This document shows positions 41,860-50,697 of a stretch of DNA of 64,000 bases, in pieces (positions within the stretch are counted from its first letter, which is position 1; each line of letters begins with the position of its first letter). This DNA comes from Clostridia bacterium. Its GTDB lineage: Bacteria; Bacillota; Clostridia; Oscillospirales; CAG-272. Below the pieces are notes generated by a model that did no database searches, was not told where the DNA came from, and saw nothing but the letters and a program-made list of their open reading frames with translations. The stretch is taken from positions 37,661-101,660 of the forward strand of contig JAFYMF010000023.1 of the NCBI GenBank assembly GCA_017556745.1. Direction: 5' to 3'. The position numbers and the translations under genes were made by a program.

Positions 41860-43050
41860 TTACTTAGCATAGTTATCAAAATAACCCTGAACAAATACGA
41901 TGGGAGTACCCTTGTCACCACTACCGGAGGTAAGGTCACAGAGAGAACCGATAAGGTCGGTGAGACGGCGGGGAGTAGTACCCTGAGACTCCATAGAGCC
42001 TACAAGGTTGTCACCCTTTGCCTTGATATACTCTGATATAGCGGCTTTAAGCTCGTCACCGGACAGGTGAGCGAAGTTGTTATCCGCAAGGTACTTAAGC
42101 TTAACCTCATTGGGTGTACCATTAAGGCCGGGGGTGAATGCAGGGGAAACGATGGGGTCAGCAAGCTCCCAGATCTTTCCTACAGGATCCTTGAACGCAC
42201 CGTCACCGTAAACCATAGCCTCAACGTTTTTGCCGGTCTTTTCCATCATATATGCGTTGATAGCATCAACGAAAGGCTGGCAGTCACGGGGGAAGAGCTT
42301 AACGGTTTCTTCGGTTGCCTTGTTGGAGCCGAGAAGACCGTACTCCTCGTTAAATCCGGAGTCACCGATAGGAGCATTCATAATATCGTCAAGGGTGCAT
42401 ACGCGGTTACCGCCTGCTGCCTTGAGAATACGCTTGGTACGTGCTCTGGTGTGAATGTCGCAGGCGAGAACGTCCTTGGTATAGTCAAGGATGACCTTAG
42501 CATTGTTAGCAAAGATAACCTCTGCCTCTGCGCCCTCCTCACGGATAAGGGAAGCATAGTAATCAACGTAGTCAACACCGGTAAAGGTGTGCTTGTTCTC
42601 ACCGAAGATCTCTCTGTACTTTTCAAGAGAGAGCACATCGGAGTAGGGGTTAACTCCTGATGCATCAAGAGTATCAAGATCGATGAGGTGGTTACCAACC
42701 TCATCAGAGGGATAGCTGAGCATAAGAGTTACCTTCTTTGCACCACGGGCGATACCACGAAGGCAGATAGCAAAACGGTTACGGCTGGTGATGGGGAAAA
42801 TAACACCGATATGACCGCCGCCAAGCTTGTTCTTAACGTCCTCAGCAATATTGTCAACAGTTGCGTAGTTACCCTGAGCGCGGGCAACAACTGCCTCGGT
42901 TACAGCAATGATGTCACGATCGCAGATCTCAAAGCCCTCAGCCTTGGAAGCTGCAAGGACAGACTCGCATACGATGGAAACAAGATCGTCTCCCTCGCGG
43001 ATAATGGGTGCACGAATACCGCGGGATACGGTACCAACGGTTCTTTCCAT
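41860..43050 (-). CDS. Coenzyme F420:L-glutamate ligase-like protein
   Basis: 396 residues from the ATG at 43050 with AAGGATG upstream; the frame before it encodes only AT-rich intergenic DNA. It resembles the CofE-like (F420_ligase) domain: TVSRGIRAPIIREGDDLVSIV, ICDRDIIAVTEAVVARAQGNY, RNRFAICLRGIARGAKKVTLMLS, and NPYSDVLSLEKYREIFGENK. The usual enzyme adds glutamates to F420, but Clostridia are not known to make F420. The C-terminal 150 residues (VKLFPRDCQPFVDAINAYM, and VYGDGAFKDPVGKIWELADP) are longer than CofE. The true substrate is unknown. Strongly biased codon use suggests high expression. Single-gene unit. Confidence 0.82.
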   Translation of the reverse strand: MERTVGTVSRGIRAPIIREGDDLVSIVCESVLAASKAEGFEICDRDIIAVTEAVVARAQGNYATVDNIAEDVKNKLGGGHIGVIFPITSRNRFAICLRGIARGAKKVTLMLSYPSDEVGNHLIDLDTLDASGVNPYSDVLSLEKYREIFGENKHTFTGVDYVDYYASLIREEGAEAEVIFANNAKVILDYTKDVLACDIHTRARTKRILKAAGGNRVCTLDDIMNAPIGDSGFNEEYGLLGSNKATEETVKLFPRDCQPFVDAINAYMMEKTGKNVEAMVYGDGAFKDPVGKIWELADPIVSPAFTPGLNGTPNEVKLKYLADNNFAHLSGDELKAAISEYIKAKGDNLVGSMESQGTTPRRLTDLIGSLCDLTSGSGDKGTPIVFVQGYFDNYAK

Positions 43051-43113
43051 TTTTATATACATCCTTTCAAAAAGAAATAATACAATACATTCGAAATACA
43101 TTTTCCGAACAAG

Positions 43114-43142
43114 ATTATAAAATATAATGGAAAAAAAAGCAA
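43114..43142 (-). promoter_or_regulatory. Sigma-A promoter of the F420-ligase-like gene
   Basis: Minus strand: TTGCTT (43137-43142), 17-base spacer, TATAAT (43114-43119), about 64 bases before the ATG. Confidence 0.72.
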
Positions 43143-43194
43143 GAGAAAAAAGGTAAAAAATAGCTGCTATAAGTAAATACAATAACGTAAAATG

Positions 43195-43226
43195 AGATGC
43201 GACAGAGATTTTCTGTCGCATCTTAT
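43195..43226 (-). terminator. Intrinsic terminator of spoIIE
   Basis: AGATGCGACAGA (43195-43206) pairs with TCTGTCGCATCT (43212-43223); a short TTTTA lies beyond on the minus strand. Confidence 0.83.
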
Positions 43227-43227
43227 T

Positions 43228-45693
43228 TTATTCAGTATCAGCCTCCTTTATTCTTGTAAGAATAACTGTTATATCGTCACAGGCACCTCTGACCTCCTCA
43301 AATACGCCTGCAATCTTTTCCGCCATAATTTGCAGATTATCATCCCAGCTGTCTTCAATGAGGGACAACAGTAAGGAGCTGTCCTCAAAGTTCTGTACCA
43401 CACCGTCACTGAGCATTATTATTACGTCTCCGACTTTGAGATCAAGAGATACCTCTTCTGTGTCGGGAGAGTCGAGGATGCCCAGCGGAAAGGTCTTTGA
43501 CTCAATTTTAAAGAGCTTTCCGCTGCGCCGTACAAAAGAGGGGGCTGCACCGCATTTGTAAAAAATAGCGCTTGATCGCAGGAGGTCGATTCGACATATA
43601 TCCACGGTGGATGACCCCTCCTCTCTTTCTCCCCTGAGAAACGCCGAAAGCATTCCGATCGATGCTTTTACACTGTTTCCCGATGTAAGCATTTTTGACA
43701 GTATCATAAGAGATAATCTTGACAGAGTAGCGGCATTTTTTCCGCTTCCCATACCGTCTGAGATAATAGAATAGGTATAGTCATATCTGGTTTCAAAAAC
43801 AGAATGGCTGTCTCCGCTAATGTCGCTTCCGCCTTTTTTTCTTTCAGCAGCAGCACTTTCAGTAGTTATTGTTTTTCGGCTCTTCATAATAAGGTTGACG
43901 TTACTGCCATCAATTGAATAATCCGGTTCTGTCAACGGTTCACCAAGTGTGTTCTGTGCGATAGTGTGCAGAACAGAGGATGATATCTTTGTTCTGCCGA
44001 GCGAAATACCCGTGGCTACCACATGATGCCTCCTCTCGCCGTAAACACCTATTTTCTCTGCGGATAACTCAGAGCGATTAAGGGCATTCCTGAGCTTGTC
44101 CGACAACTCCGGTAAATAACTGTTCTCTTTTTCCTTTTCCTTGACGGCACTGTCAATAAGTCCTGCCATGGCATCAAGGTCAAGGGAAAATATTCTTGCG
44201 TTGTTAGATGACCTGCATCTGTTTATTAATTCTGCCGCACCTCTGTTACTGTCTTCTATTATGTTGCTCAAACGATAACAGCGGTGATGTATATGTTCGG
44301 GAAGATCGGATTTTTCTGCTCTACCCTTTGCATAGAGTATCACGGCAATGTTTTTTAACATGTCCAGAGTAGTATCCGTATCCTTTTCCCAGCATAATGG
44401 GTTCATACTGCATCTCACACAATATTTCTCACATATGTTACTGCACATGTGACGAAGCTCCTCGGTGGTGGGTTTGGATTTAGCTTCTGATATAGCTTTA
44501 AATGTTTCGGATACCGATGACAGAGTATCTGACAACTCAGTCAATCTGTCCTCACTATCAAATATTATTTCATTAAGTGTGGGAGGAGCTTCGGTATCGG
44601 ACACCCCGTATGTAAATATTTTCAGCTTTGCCAGTACTCTGCTTTTGACTAAAGGTATTGTCAAGGCGCTTCCCACAGCAAACTCGGGGAGCAAACGGAA
44701 CACCGCGGATACACCCTCTGAATAAATTCCGAACATTAAGGCCGATACTATTGATACAGACAGAGAAAATGAGTAGGAGTATTTCCAAAGCAGGGAGGAG
44801 AGAAGTCCTACCAGTCCGAACATAGGTGAGGCGATAGGATCAATGGCTATTCCCATAAGTACACCTATCAGTGCAGCCCTGAGTCCTCCGCCGATCTTTG
44901 ATATGATAAGCGTTATCGCAAAAGAAAAGATAATATCAAGTCTCATAGCGGCGATTTGACTGCCGCTTAGAGTACATACGGCGGTAAACAGTATTGCCGC
45001 AACTCCTGCCTCGTAGTAGGGTGTTCCCTCGTTTCTTTTTGTAAACAGTCCTGAGTATAAGAATATAAGGAACGGTGTGAGAACAATAAGGAATATTGCT
45101 CCGAAAAGATCGTAATACAGAAACCCTCCGCTGATTATCCGCCATATACCAATACAAAAGGATGTGGCACAGCCAATACTCATTCGGAGATATATCTTTT
45201 CTGAGAAATATTTTTTCTCTCCAACAAGCCGAACAGGAAGCTCAAGACGTGACGGCACCTTTTGTCCCCGCCGCCGAACCGGTTTTCTCAGCCCCACCAG
45301 TTCTTCTTCCTCCGGAAGACACAGAAGATGGCATATAAGATATCTGAGGGTAAATATAACGGTGTATGCAAGCATGTGGGGCAGAACTTGTCCCCCGGAT
45401 AAAAATGCTCCTGCGATACACCCTATATATGTATAGGGTACAAACTTACTTACGGCAGACAGATACGATATACCGAACGGAAAAGATGAGAATACCGACG
45501 AGGTGCATGCCGCCGCCGTTGAGAACAGTGATACCCCCACACCTTTGACAAACGTGAAAAGCCTCTCTTTGAAAAAGACCTTTTCCTCTTTTCCTCCTTT
45601 TACTGTAGCGGATATAATACGGTCAAATATTCCGCGGCCTTTGACGAGTACGTCAGAAATAATATTTTTTTCTTTTTCTTTCTGTGTCTGCAT
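43228..45693 (-). CDS. spoIIE: Stage II sporulation protein E (membrane PP2C phosphatase)
   Basis: 821 residues, AAGGAAGGA before the ATG. A charged N-terminal tail precedes about ten membrane helices (about 45-330: SLFSTAAACTSSVFSSFPFG and others). A regulatory region follows with a cysteine cluster (CEKYCVRCSMNPLCW). The C-terminal PP2C domain has YSIISDGMGSGKNAATLSRL (metal-binding Asp and Gly), GDVIIMLSDGV (Asp) and ACDDITVILTRI. SpoIIE sits at the polar septum and dephosphorylates SpoIIAA, releasing sigma-F in the forespore. It is usually under Spo0A control. The gene stands alone. Confidence 0.95.
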   Translation of the reverse strand: MQTQKEKEKNIISDVLVKGRGIFDRIISATVKGGKEEKVFFKERLFTFVKGVGVSLFSTAAACTSSVFSSFPFGISYLSAVSKFVPYTYIGCIAGAFLSGGQVLPHMLAYTVIFTLRYLICHLLCLPEEEELVGLRKPVRRRGQKVPSRLELPVRLVGEKKYFSEKIYLRMSIGCATSFCIGIWRIISGGFLYYDLFGAIFLIVLTPFLIFLYSGLFTKRNEGTPYYEAGVAAILFTAVCTLSGSQIAAMRLDIIFSFAITLIISKIGGGLRAALIGVLMGIAIDPIASPMFGLVGLLSSLLWKYSYSFSLSVSIVSALMFGIYSEGVSAVFRLLPEFAVGSALTIPLVKSRVLAKLKIFTYGVSDTEAPPTLNEIIFDSEDRLTELSDTLSSVSETFKAISEAKSKPTTEELRHMCSNICEKYCVRCSMNPLCWEKDTDTTLDMLKNIAVILYAKGRAEKSDLPEHIHHRCYRLSNIIEDSNRGAAELINRCRSSNNARIFSLDLDAMAGLIDSAVKEKEKENSYLPELSDKLRNALNRSELSAEKIGVYGERRHHVVATGISLGRTKISSSVLHTIAQNTLGEPLTEPDYSIDGSNVNLIMKSRKTITTESAAAERKKGGSDISGDSHSVFETRYDYTYSIISDGMGSGKNAATLSRLSLMILSKMLTSGNSVKASIGMLSAFLRGEREEGSSTVDICRIDLLRSSAIFYKCGAAPSFVRRSGKLFKIESKTFPLGILDSPDTEEVSLDLKVGDVIIMLSDGVVQNFEDSSLLLSLIEDSWDDNLQIMAEKIAGVFEEVRGACDDITVILTRIKEADTE

Positions 45694-46023
45694 TTTGTCC
45701 TTCCTTTTTATTTTGTTTTCTTTGTGAGACTATTTTATTCCGGACACATCAAATAAACTGTCGGTAAAGGGAAGGAAAAAATAAGGCCTATTCTGCTCCA
45801 AAATGATGTAAAAAAATTGGGTGGGACGAAAAATAAAACAATAGTCGTACCGGCTATCGAAAGATGCTGACAAAAAAGAAAATTCAGGACAACTATTTGT
45901 CGTAACATTTTATTATGTAACCTTATGCCGATAATACTTCTCCCTTGATGAAAAATAATAAATTACAGTGCTTTATAAAGATAAAAGGACTGCAGAAATT
46001 CTGCAGTCCATTTATGATCGTTA
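45694..46023. other. Intergenic region upstream of spoIIE, with candidate Spo0A boxes
   Basis: 330 bases with no gene. Three sequences resemble Spo0A boxes (TTTGTCGAA-like): TTTGTCGTA at 45896-45904 (plus), TTTTGTCAG at 45867-45875 (minus), and CTTTCGATA at 45855-45863 (minus). Matches are imperfect. The terminator of the last beta-helix gene lies at the far end. No promoter is obvious. Confidence 0.4.
45983..46012 (-). terminator. Intrinsic terminator of the beta-helix lipoprotein array
   Basis: GGACTGCAG pairs with CTGCAGTCC around AAATT; TTTTA follows on the minus strand. Confidence 0.85.
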
Positions 46024-47526
46024 TTATTCTTTGTATAATATTTCACCGTTTAACATGTCATTGGCTGACATAATAATTGCATTCTCGGTTTGTCCGTCAA
46101 TTATCATAGCCTCGATGTCGTCGGATGCGGTGTTCATCATGTTTTCAGAGGATATGTAGTTAACGTCTGCGGTGGTTTTGAGAGAAACAAAAGCCTTGCC
46201 TGATATACTGTCAAGGAAGAGCTTGTTACGGGAAACAGTAAGCTTTCTTACTCCGTCTGCGAAAATTCCGCTGTCCTTCACTGATGCAGCCTTTAATGTA
46301 TTACCGATGACGGATACGTCTGTTTTACTTTCTGTATCCGAGCTGTCACCGATAAAAATTGCATTCATAAGCGTGTCGCCCTCAAAGAGGTTATCGCTTA
46401 CGTTAACTGTAGAAAAACCGTTTGCAGTAACATGTATACCGTATGAGTCGCTTCCTCTGGGAGTAAAGTTCTTAATAATATTGCCTGTTACGATGAACAA
46501 GCTTCTTTCATCAAGCTTCTCTGTTATGCCGGTACATATAGCAGATGCACTTTCGCTACCGGTCATATCGGTTATGAAATTGTTTGAAATTATAACCGAT
46601 CTCAGTTTGCTTCCCTCTGCAAAAATCCCACAAGCACCGTTTGCTTTAACTGTGTTATTTGATACGATCACCGAATCACCGGATTCTACCTTAACTCCGG
46701 AGGTCAGATTGTTAACTATTCTGTTGCCGAATATTCTGATATCCTCGGGGGTAGCATCGGATGAAACCAGTATACCCATACCGTTTTTATAGATATTACA
46801 TTCAGAAACATCAGCTGCCTTTACGTAGCCTATTTCAATTCCTGCATTACTGTTGTCCTCAACGGTAGAGGAGGTTATAGAAACGATTTCGGCATATTCC
46901 GCAGATTCCTTTGCAATCGATATACCTGATGCAGTGAAGCCGGATACCTTTATGCTGTCGATCTGAACGTTTTTACAAGCGTCAAGATAGATTCCATAGA
47001 CATTTTCCGAACTGTCGCCGGAGGGAGAATAGGAAAGCGACAGGTTTCTTATCTGCACGTTATCTGTTCCCTTTGAAAATCTAAGGACACTGAGAGGCTC
47101 TGATTTGCCCGTGTCTGTGTCGAGATACGTGAAGTTAAGTGCGGAGTTGTTTCCGTCTCCTTCGATTATTATATTACTCTTTTCAAAGGTTATGGGAGCT
47201 GTGATTTTATAGCTTCCTGCAGGAATGTAGAGCACACCGCCGTTTTGAAGTGCGGATACCGCATCTCTGATAGCGTATGTGTCATCGTTTTCACCGTCGC
47301 CTACTGCTCCGTAAGATAAAACGTTGGCGTAATTTACAGGATCGGGGGTGGTATACGGTACAATGGTGTAGCTGTTCCCGCTGTTGTCCTTTATAAGAAG
47401 ACTTCCGTCCTCGTTTACCTCTGCGATAGTTCCGGCGGTCGGACTGTCTGAGCAGGAGACAAAGGATGCCATAATTACAAGTAGTATAGTCAGAGAAGCG
47501 AGATATCTTGTTTTTTTACCGGTCAT
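46024..47526 (-). CDS. Right-handed beta-helix lipoprotein (array member 1, most distal)
   Basis: 500 residues. A lipoprotein signal peptide (YLASLTILLVIMASFVSC, lipidated Cys at about 25) precedes a small beta domain with EVNEDGSLLIKDNSGNSYTI. The Pectate_lyase_3-type start follows (NVLSYGAVGDGENDDTYAIRDAVSAL, GGVLYIPAGSYKI). A parallel beta-helix with repeated N-x-I/V patterns fills the rest (NVQIRNLSLSYS, IRIFGNRIVNNLTSGVKVES). Such folds bind or cut acidic polysaccharides such as pectin. No catalytic set can be fixed by eye. Fourth and last gene in a four-gene run, 22 bases after the second-last one. It differs most from the others. Confidence 0.82.
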   Translation of the reverse strand: MTGKKTRYLASLTILLVIMASFVSCSDSPTAGTIAEVNEDGSLLIKDNSGNSYTIVPYTTPDPVNYANVLSYGAVGDGENDDTYAIRDAVSALQNGGVLYIPAGSYKITAPITFEKSNIIIEGDGNNSALNFTYLDTDTGKSEPLSVLRFSKGTDNVQIRNLSLSYSPSGDSSENVYGIYLDACKNVQIDSIKVSGFTASGISIAKESAEYAEIVSITSSTVEDNSNAGIEIGYVKAADVSECNIYKNGMGILVSSDATPEDIRIFGNRIVNNLTSGVKVESGDSVIVSNNTVKANGACGIFAEGSKLRSVIISNNFITDMTGSESASAICTGITEKLDERSLFIVTGNIIKNFTPRGSDSYGIHVTANGFSTVNVSDNLFEGDTLMNAIFIGDSSDTESKTDVSVIGNTLKAASVKDSGIFADGVRKLTVSRNKLFLDSISGKAFVSLKTTADVNYISSENMMNTASDDIEAMIIDGQTENAIIMSANDMLNGEILYKE

Positions 47527-47548
47527 TATAAGTCACATCCTTTCTGTC

Positions 47549-49117
47549 TCAGGCGGGAGCGTTGTTAAAGTAGTTACCGTAGGCAATTTGCTTTATTGCG
47601 TTTGCAGTTGCAAATTTAACGGTATTGTCGGGAGACCCTGCTATTACTGTGTTTCCGGTGAATATAAGCTGGTTGTCTGCAGGACCGAGAATGTTTATGA
47701 CAGAATCGCCCTTATGTGTAATTGCATAGAATACATTGCCGCTGAAGGTTATGGTATCACCAACAAAAGCAAAAGCGTTTTCCCGTACTTCAAGTGCGGA
47801 TATATTGTTTGCGGAAAAATCCAGAGAAAGCTTGGCGATTATCTTTTCCTCGGGAGCTATCATTTTGAAAATAGAGGAAGTCTTATCACACTCAATGGTA
47901 TTCCCCGATATTTTTATATAATCGTCATTTGCGTATGAACCGCAGTAGAGGGAAACAGAACTGCTGCCCTCTTCCCCGATACCGAGACCGCGGATCAGAT
48001 TATTTAAAATTGAGAAGCTATGTATCTTTCCGTCACTCTCTTTTGCAGTGGATCCGAAAGCAATTGCGTAGGCAGTAGTATTATTCTTGGCTTTCATATC
48101 GGTTATAACATTGCTGGTGACAGATACGTCGGAAACGGTGTCACCCATAGCACCGATTCCGCATATGCGGTTAGCCTTGCAGGTGTTTCCGTCAATTATG
48201 ATGTTTTCTCCGGCCCTTACGTCAATACCGCCGAAATAATTGCAGTCAGACAAATTGCCGATGATAAGAAGATCATTTACGGTCGCATCGGAGGGTATAT
48301 AACAACCGCTTCCAAACTCGGTATTTGACTCGATGCCGTTATACGTAAAAGTGTTAGAGAACACAGAGACCGTCTCAGCATGAGCTAAGAAAAGACCGGC
48401 TGTACCGTTATTGTGAAGAAAATTGTTCTCTATGAGTACTCCGGTGACAGCTGAGTCGGATGCTTTACCGATGGCTACTCCCGCACCGGGAAAGATGGAA
48501 ACGTCAAGATCGGATATCTTGATATCAGTGCCGTTTTCTACATAGATACCACAGATTTCGCCTGTCTCAATCTGATCGACGGCGGATTTGTATTCTATAG
48601 CAAGCTCTTTTATTGTAATGTCAGAGGGAGAATCCTTTACTGTAAGGAAGCTTTCGGTACCGAAAGCAACATCCTTTGACATCTCTTTTTCATATATGAT
48701 CTTGGAATTGCCCTTTTCGCCGTATATGGTCACATTACTGCGGTTTAAAGTAAGCGGCTTTTTTACAAGGTAACTACCGTAGGGGATATAAAGGGTACCG
48801 CCGTTTTCCATTGCGGCAAGAGCCTCTTCAAAGGCAGCTGTATCATCGTTGACTCCGTCACCGACAGCGCCATAATCCTTTACGTCAAACATCATTGCGA
48901 GGCTTCCTTTATCCTTATTGCCTGCATCTGTTCCTACGTATTTGTAGTAGTGTTCGTTTCCGTTTGAATCGATAACTGTAATTGTACCATTTCCGTTGAC
49001 CGATGATATATAGCCGTTTGATGTGTCAGCACCGCAGGAAAAAAGCATGAGTAATGTCGTCATAACCGACATTATCAGTGCGATAGGTCTTATAAACTTT
49101 GAAGCTTTTGATTTCAT
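47549..49117 (-). CDS. Right-handed beta-helix lipoprotein (array member 2)
   Basis: 522 residues from the ATG at 49117, which overlaps the previous stop by one base (TGATG); GTG at 49120 is an alternative. The signal peptide (MKSKASKFIRPIALI, lipobox MLFSC) is nearly identical to that of member 3, but the mature protein is not. It has a small N-terminal beta domain (SVNGNGTITVIDSNGNEHYY) like member 1, then VKDYGAVGDGVNDDTAAFEEAL, GTLYIPYGSYLVKKPL and the beta-helix. Translationally coupled to member 3. Probably a cell-surface polysaccharide-binding or -degrading protein. Confidence 0.83.
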   Translation of the reverse strand: MKSKASKFIRPIALIMSVMTTLLMLFSCGADTSNGYISSVNGNGTITVIDSNGNEHYYKYVGTDAGNKDKGSLAMMFDVKDYGAVGDGVNDDTAAFEEALAAMENGGTLYIPYGSYLVKKPLTLNRSNVTIYGEKGNSKIIYEKEMSKDVAFGTESFLTVKDSPSDITIKELAIEYKSAVDQIETGEICGIYVENGTDIKISDLDVSIFPGAGVAIGKASDSAVTGVLIENNFLHNNGTAGLFLAHAETVSVFSNTFTYNGIESNTEFGSGCYIPSDATVNDLLIIGNLSDCNYFGGIDVRAGENIIIDGNTCKANRICGIGAMGDTVSDVSVTSNVITDMKAKNNTTAYAIAFGSTAKESDGKIHSFSILNNLIRGLGIGEEGSSSVSLYCGSYANDDYIKISGNTIECDKTSSIFKMIAPEEKIIAKLSLDFSANNISALEVRENAFAFVGDTITFSGNVFYAITHKGDSVINILGPADNQLIFTGNTVIAGSPDNTVKFATANAIKQIAYGNYFNNAPA

Positions 49118-50616
49118 CACTGTTCACCCTCGCTTTCTTTGACTATTATAATGTTATTTTCACGAATAACACATTTCGGAGGTCTTGTAAGGGAAATATT
49201 TATGGGTGATTGCTTGGATTTACTGATTACAGTATTTCCGGTAACTACTGTTACAGAGTCATCATTCTTGTTTACCAGAGTAACAGTTCTCATATCCTGG
49301 GAATTTATCTCTATCATATTATTGGTGAATATAAGAGAGTTGTAATACACTACTCTGATTGCAGGGTTGGGGTAGACTACCTCCTCCGCGTACATCTGGT
49401 TTCCGTCTATAATAAAGCTGATGTTTTGTCCGTTAAAGTCCTCTCCCAAGTCTATAAGGAAATATACTGTACCGCAATTTATGATATTATCCTTTATGGT
49501 TATTTTTCCGATCTCAAATGATGGATAACAACCTATAGCATATGCCCTGCCGTTTGAAAGACTGAAGTTATCTATAATGTTTCCTATTATTTGGTAATCG
49601 TAATATCTGCCGGATATACCGTCGTTGTCAGTGCCGATAGCGATACCGTATATCATATCATATAATGCGGTTTCATAATTCATATCACAGATGACATTGT
49701 TTTTAATTATGATATGGTTGGTACGGGGACCTTCAACGTATATTCCGTAAAGTCTGTTTCCTCGGCAGGTGTTACCCTCTATTACCGCGTTTTCTCCTGC
49801 GTGAAGATCTATGCCCTTACGGTAATTGTAATTTGCTTCATTGTTGAGTACTCTTATATTAATGGGGAGGGCGCCGCTATATCCGGCGGAGCCGTAACCG
49901 GTACCGCCATCCTTTTCGGAACCGTGGTATTCCATTATGTTGTTTTCAAGGAGAATACCGTCAACAAATCCGTATAGCACACCACCCACTCTGTTGTGGT
50001 GCAGATAACAGTCTCGTACGGTTATATCGGTTGCGTATGCACTGCCGCTTCCAGCTACGTATACACCGGTGTGATTAAAACCGTTTATCTCAACATTTTC
50101 AACAAGAACTTTGTGAGCCTCAAGGAAATAAATACAGTTGATCTGTCCAGAGTAACTCTGTCCCTCTTCCTCGAAAAATTCCCCATGATATTCCATATGA
50201 AGATCTCGTACGGTTATGTTGCTGATACCGGATTCGAGTCCGATAAGTGACTGATTCTCAAGAGGAGAACCGTCCTGGACCTTTGTATATACTATCTTCG
50301 TAGCATTTCCGTCACCTCTCAGTGTGACGTTATCCCCCGGAATACAGAGCTGATCTGTAACAAGATATGTACCACCGGGGAAATATACCGTACCGCCGTT
50401 GTCGACGACTGAGAGAGCCCTGCGGCATGCCTCGGTATCGTCGGTCACTCCGTCGCCTGTGGCACCAAAATCAAGAACGTTAAAGAATTTCTCTTTTTCC
50501 TTTTCGTTTATGGGTGCAGGGTCCTTTAGATAATTGACACGTACCTCTTTTTGATCGTAGGACACGGTCATGCTCTTTTCACCGATCTCGGTTATCTCCG
50601 GCAGATCTTCTCCACA
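49037..50616 (-). repeat. 1580-bp tandem duplication, copy B
   Basis: This segment aligns with 50617-52196 at a constant offset of exactly 1580 bases. It begins at the lipobox Cys codon of member 3 (50614-50616) and runs through the passenger, stop and gene junction to the base before the Cys codon of member 2 (49034-49036). Lipobox cysteines of members 4, 3 and 2 are at 52194, 50614 and 49034, and the stops of members 4 and 3 are also 1580 apart. Confidence 0.85.
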
Positions 50617-50697
50617 GGAAAAAAGCATGAGCAATGCCGTCATAACCGATATTATCAGTGCGATAGGTTTTATAAACTTTGAAGCTTTTGATTTCAT
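49117..50697 (-). CDS. Right-handed beta-helix lipoprotein (array member 3, chimeric)
   Basis: 526 residues from the ATG at 50697 (TGATG overlap with member 4; GTG at 50700 is an alternative). Its signal peptide matches member 2, whereas everything after the lipid-modified Cys closely matches member 4: the small N-terminal domain (EITEIGEKSMTVSYDQKEV), VLDFGATGDGVTDDTEACRRAL, TVYFPGGTYLVTDQLC, and the beta-helix. A parallel-beta-helix role at the cell surface is inferred from the family. The chimera is explained by the 1580-bp duplication. Confidence 0.85.
   Translation of the reverse strand: MKSKASKFIKPIALIISVMTALLMLFSCGEDLPEITEIGEKSMTVSYDQKEVRVNYLKDPAPINEKEKEKFFNVLDFGATGDGVTDDTEACRRALSVVDNGGTVYFPGGTYLVTDQLCIPGDNVTLRGDGNATKIVYTKVQDGSPLENQSLIGLESGISNITVRDLHMEYHGEFFEEEGQSYSGQINCIYFLEAHKVLVENVEINGFNHTGVYVAGSGSAYATDITVRDCYLHHNRVGGVLYGFVDGILLENNIMEYHGSEKDGGTGYGSAGYSGALPINIRVLNNEANYNYRKGIDLHAGENAVIEGNTCRGNRLYGIYVEGPRTNHIIIKNNVICDMNYETALYDMIYGIAIGTDNDGISGRYYDYQIIGNIIDNFSLSNGRAYAIGCYPSFEIGKITIKDNIINCGTVYFLIDLGEDFNGQNISFIIDGNQMYAEEVVYPNPAIRVVYYNSLIFTNNMIEINSQDMRTVTLVNKNDDSVTVVTGNTVISKSKQSPINISLTRPPKCVIRENNIIIVKESEGEQ

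Noticed and set aside
43051..43221. 57-residue N-terminal extension of the F420-ligase-like protein
   Set aside because: It would cover the promoter and AT-rich spacer. The internal ATG at 43050 has a ribosome site and starts at the conserved domain.
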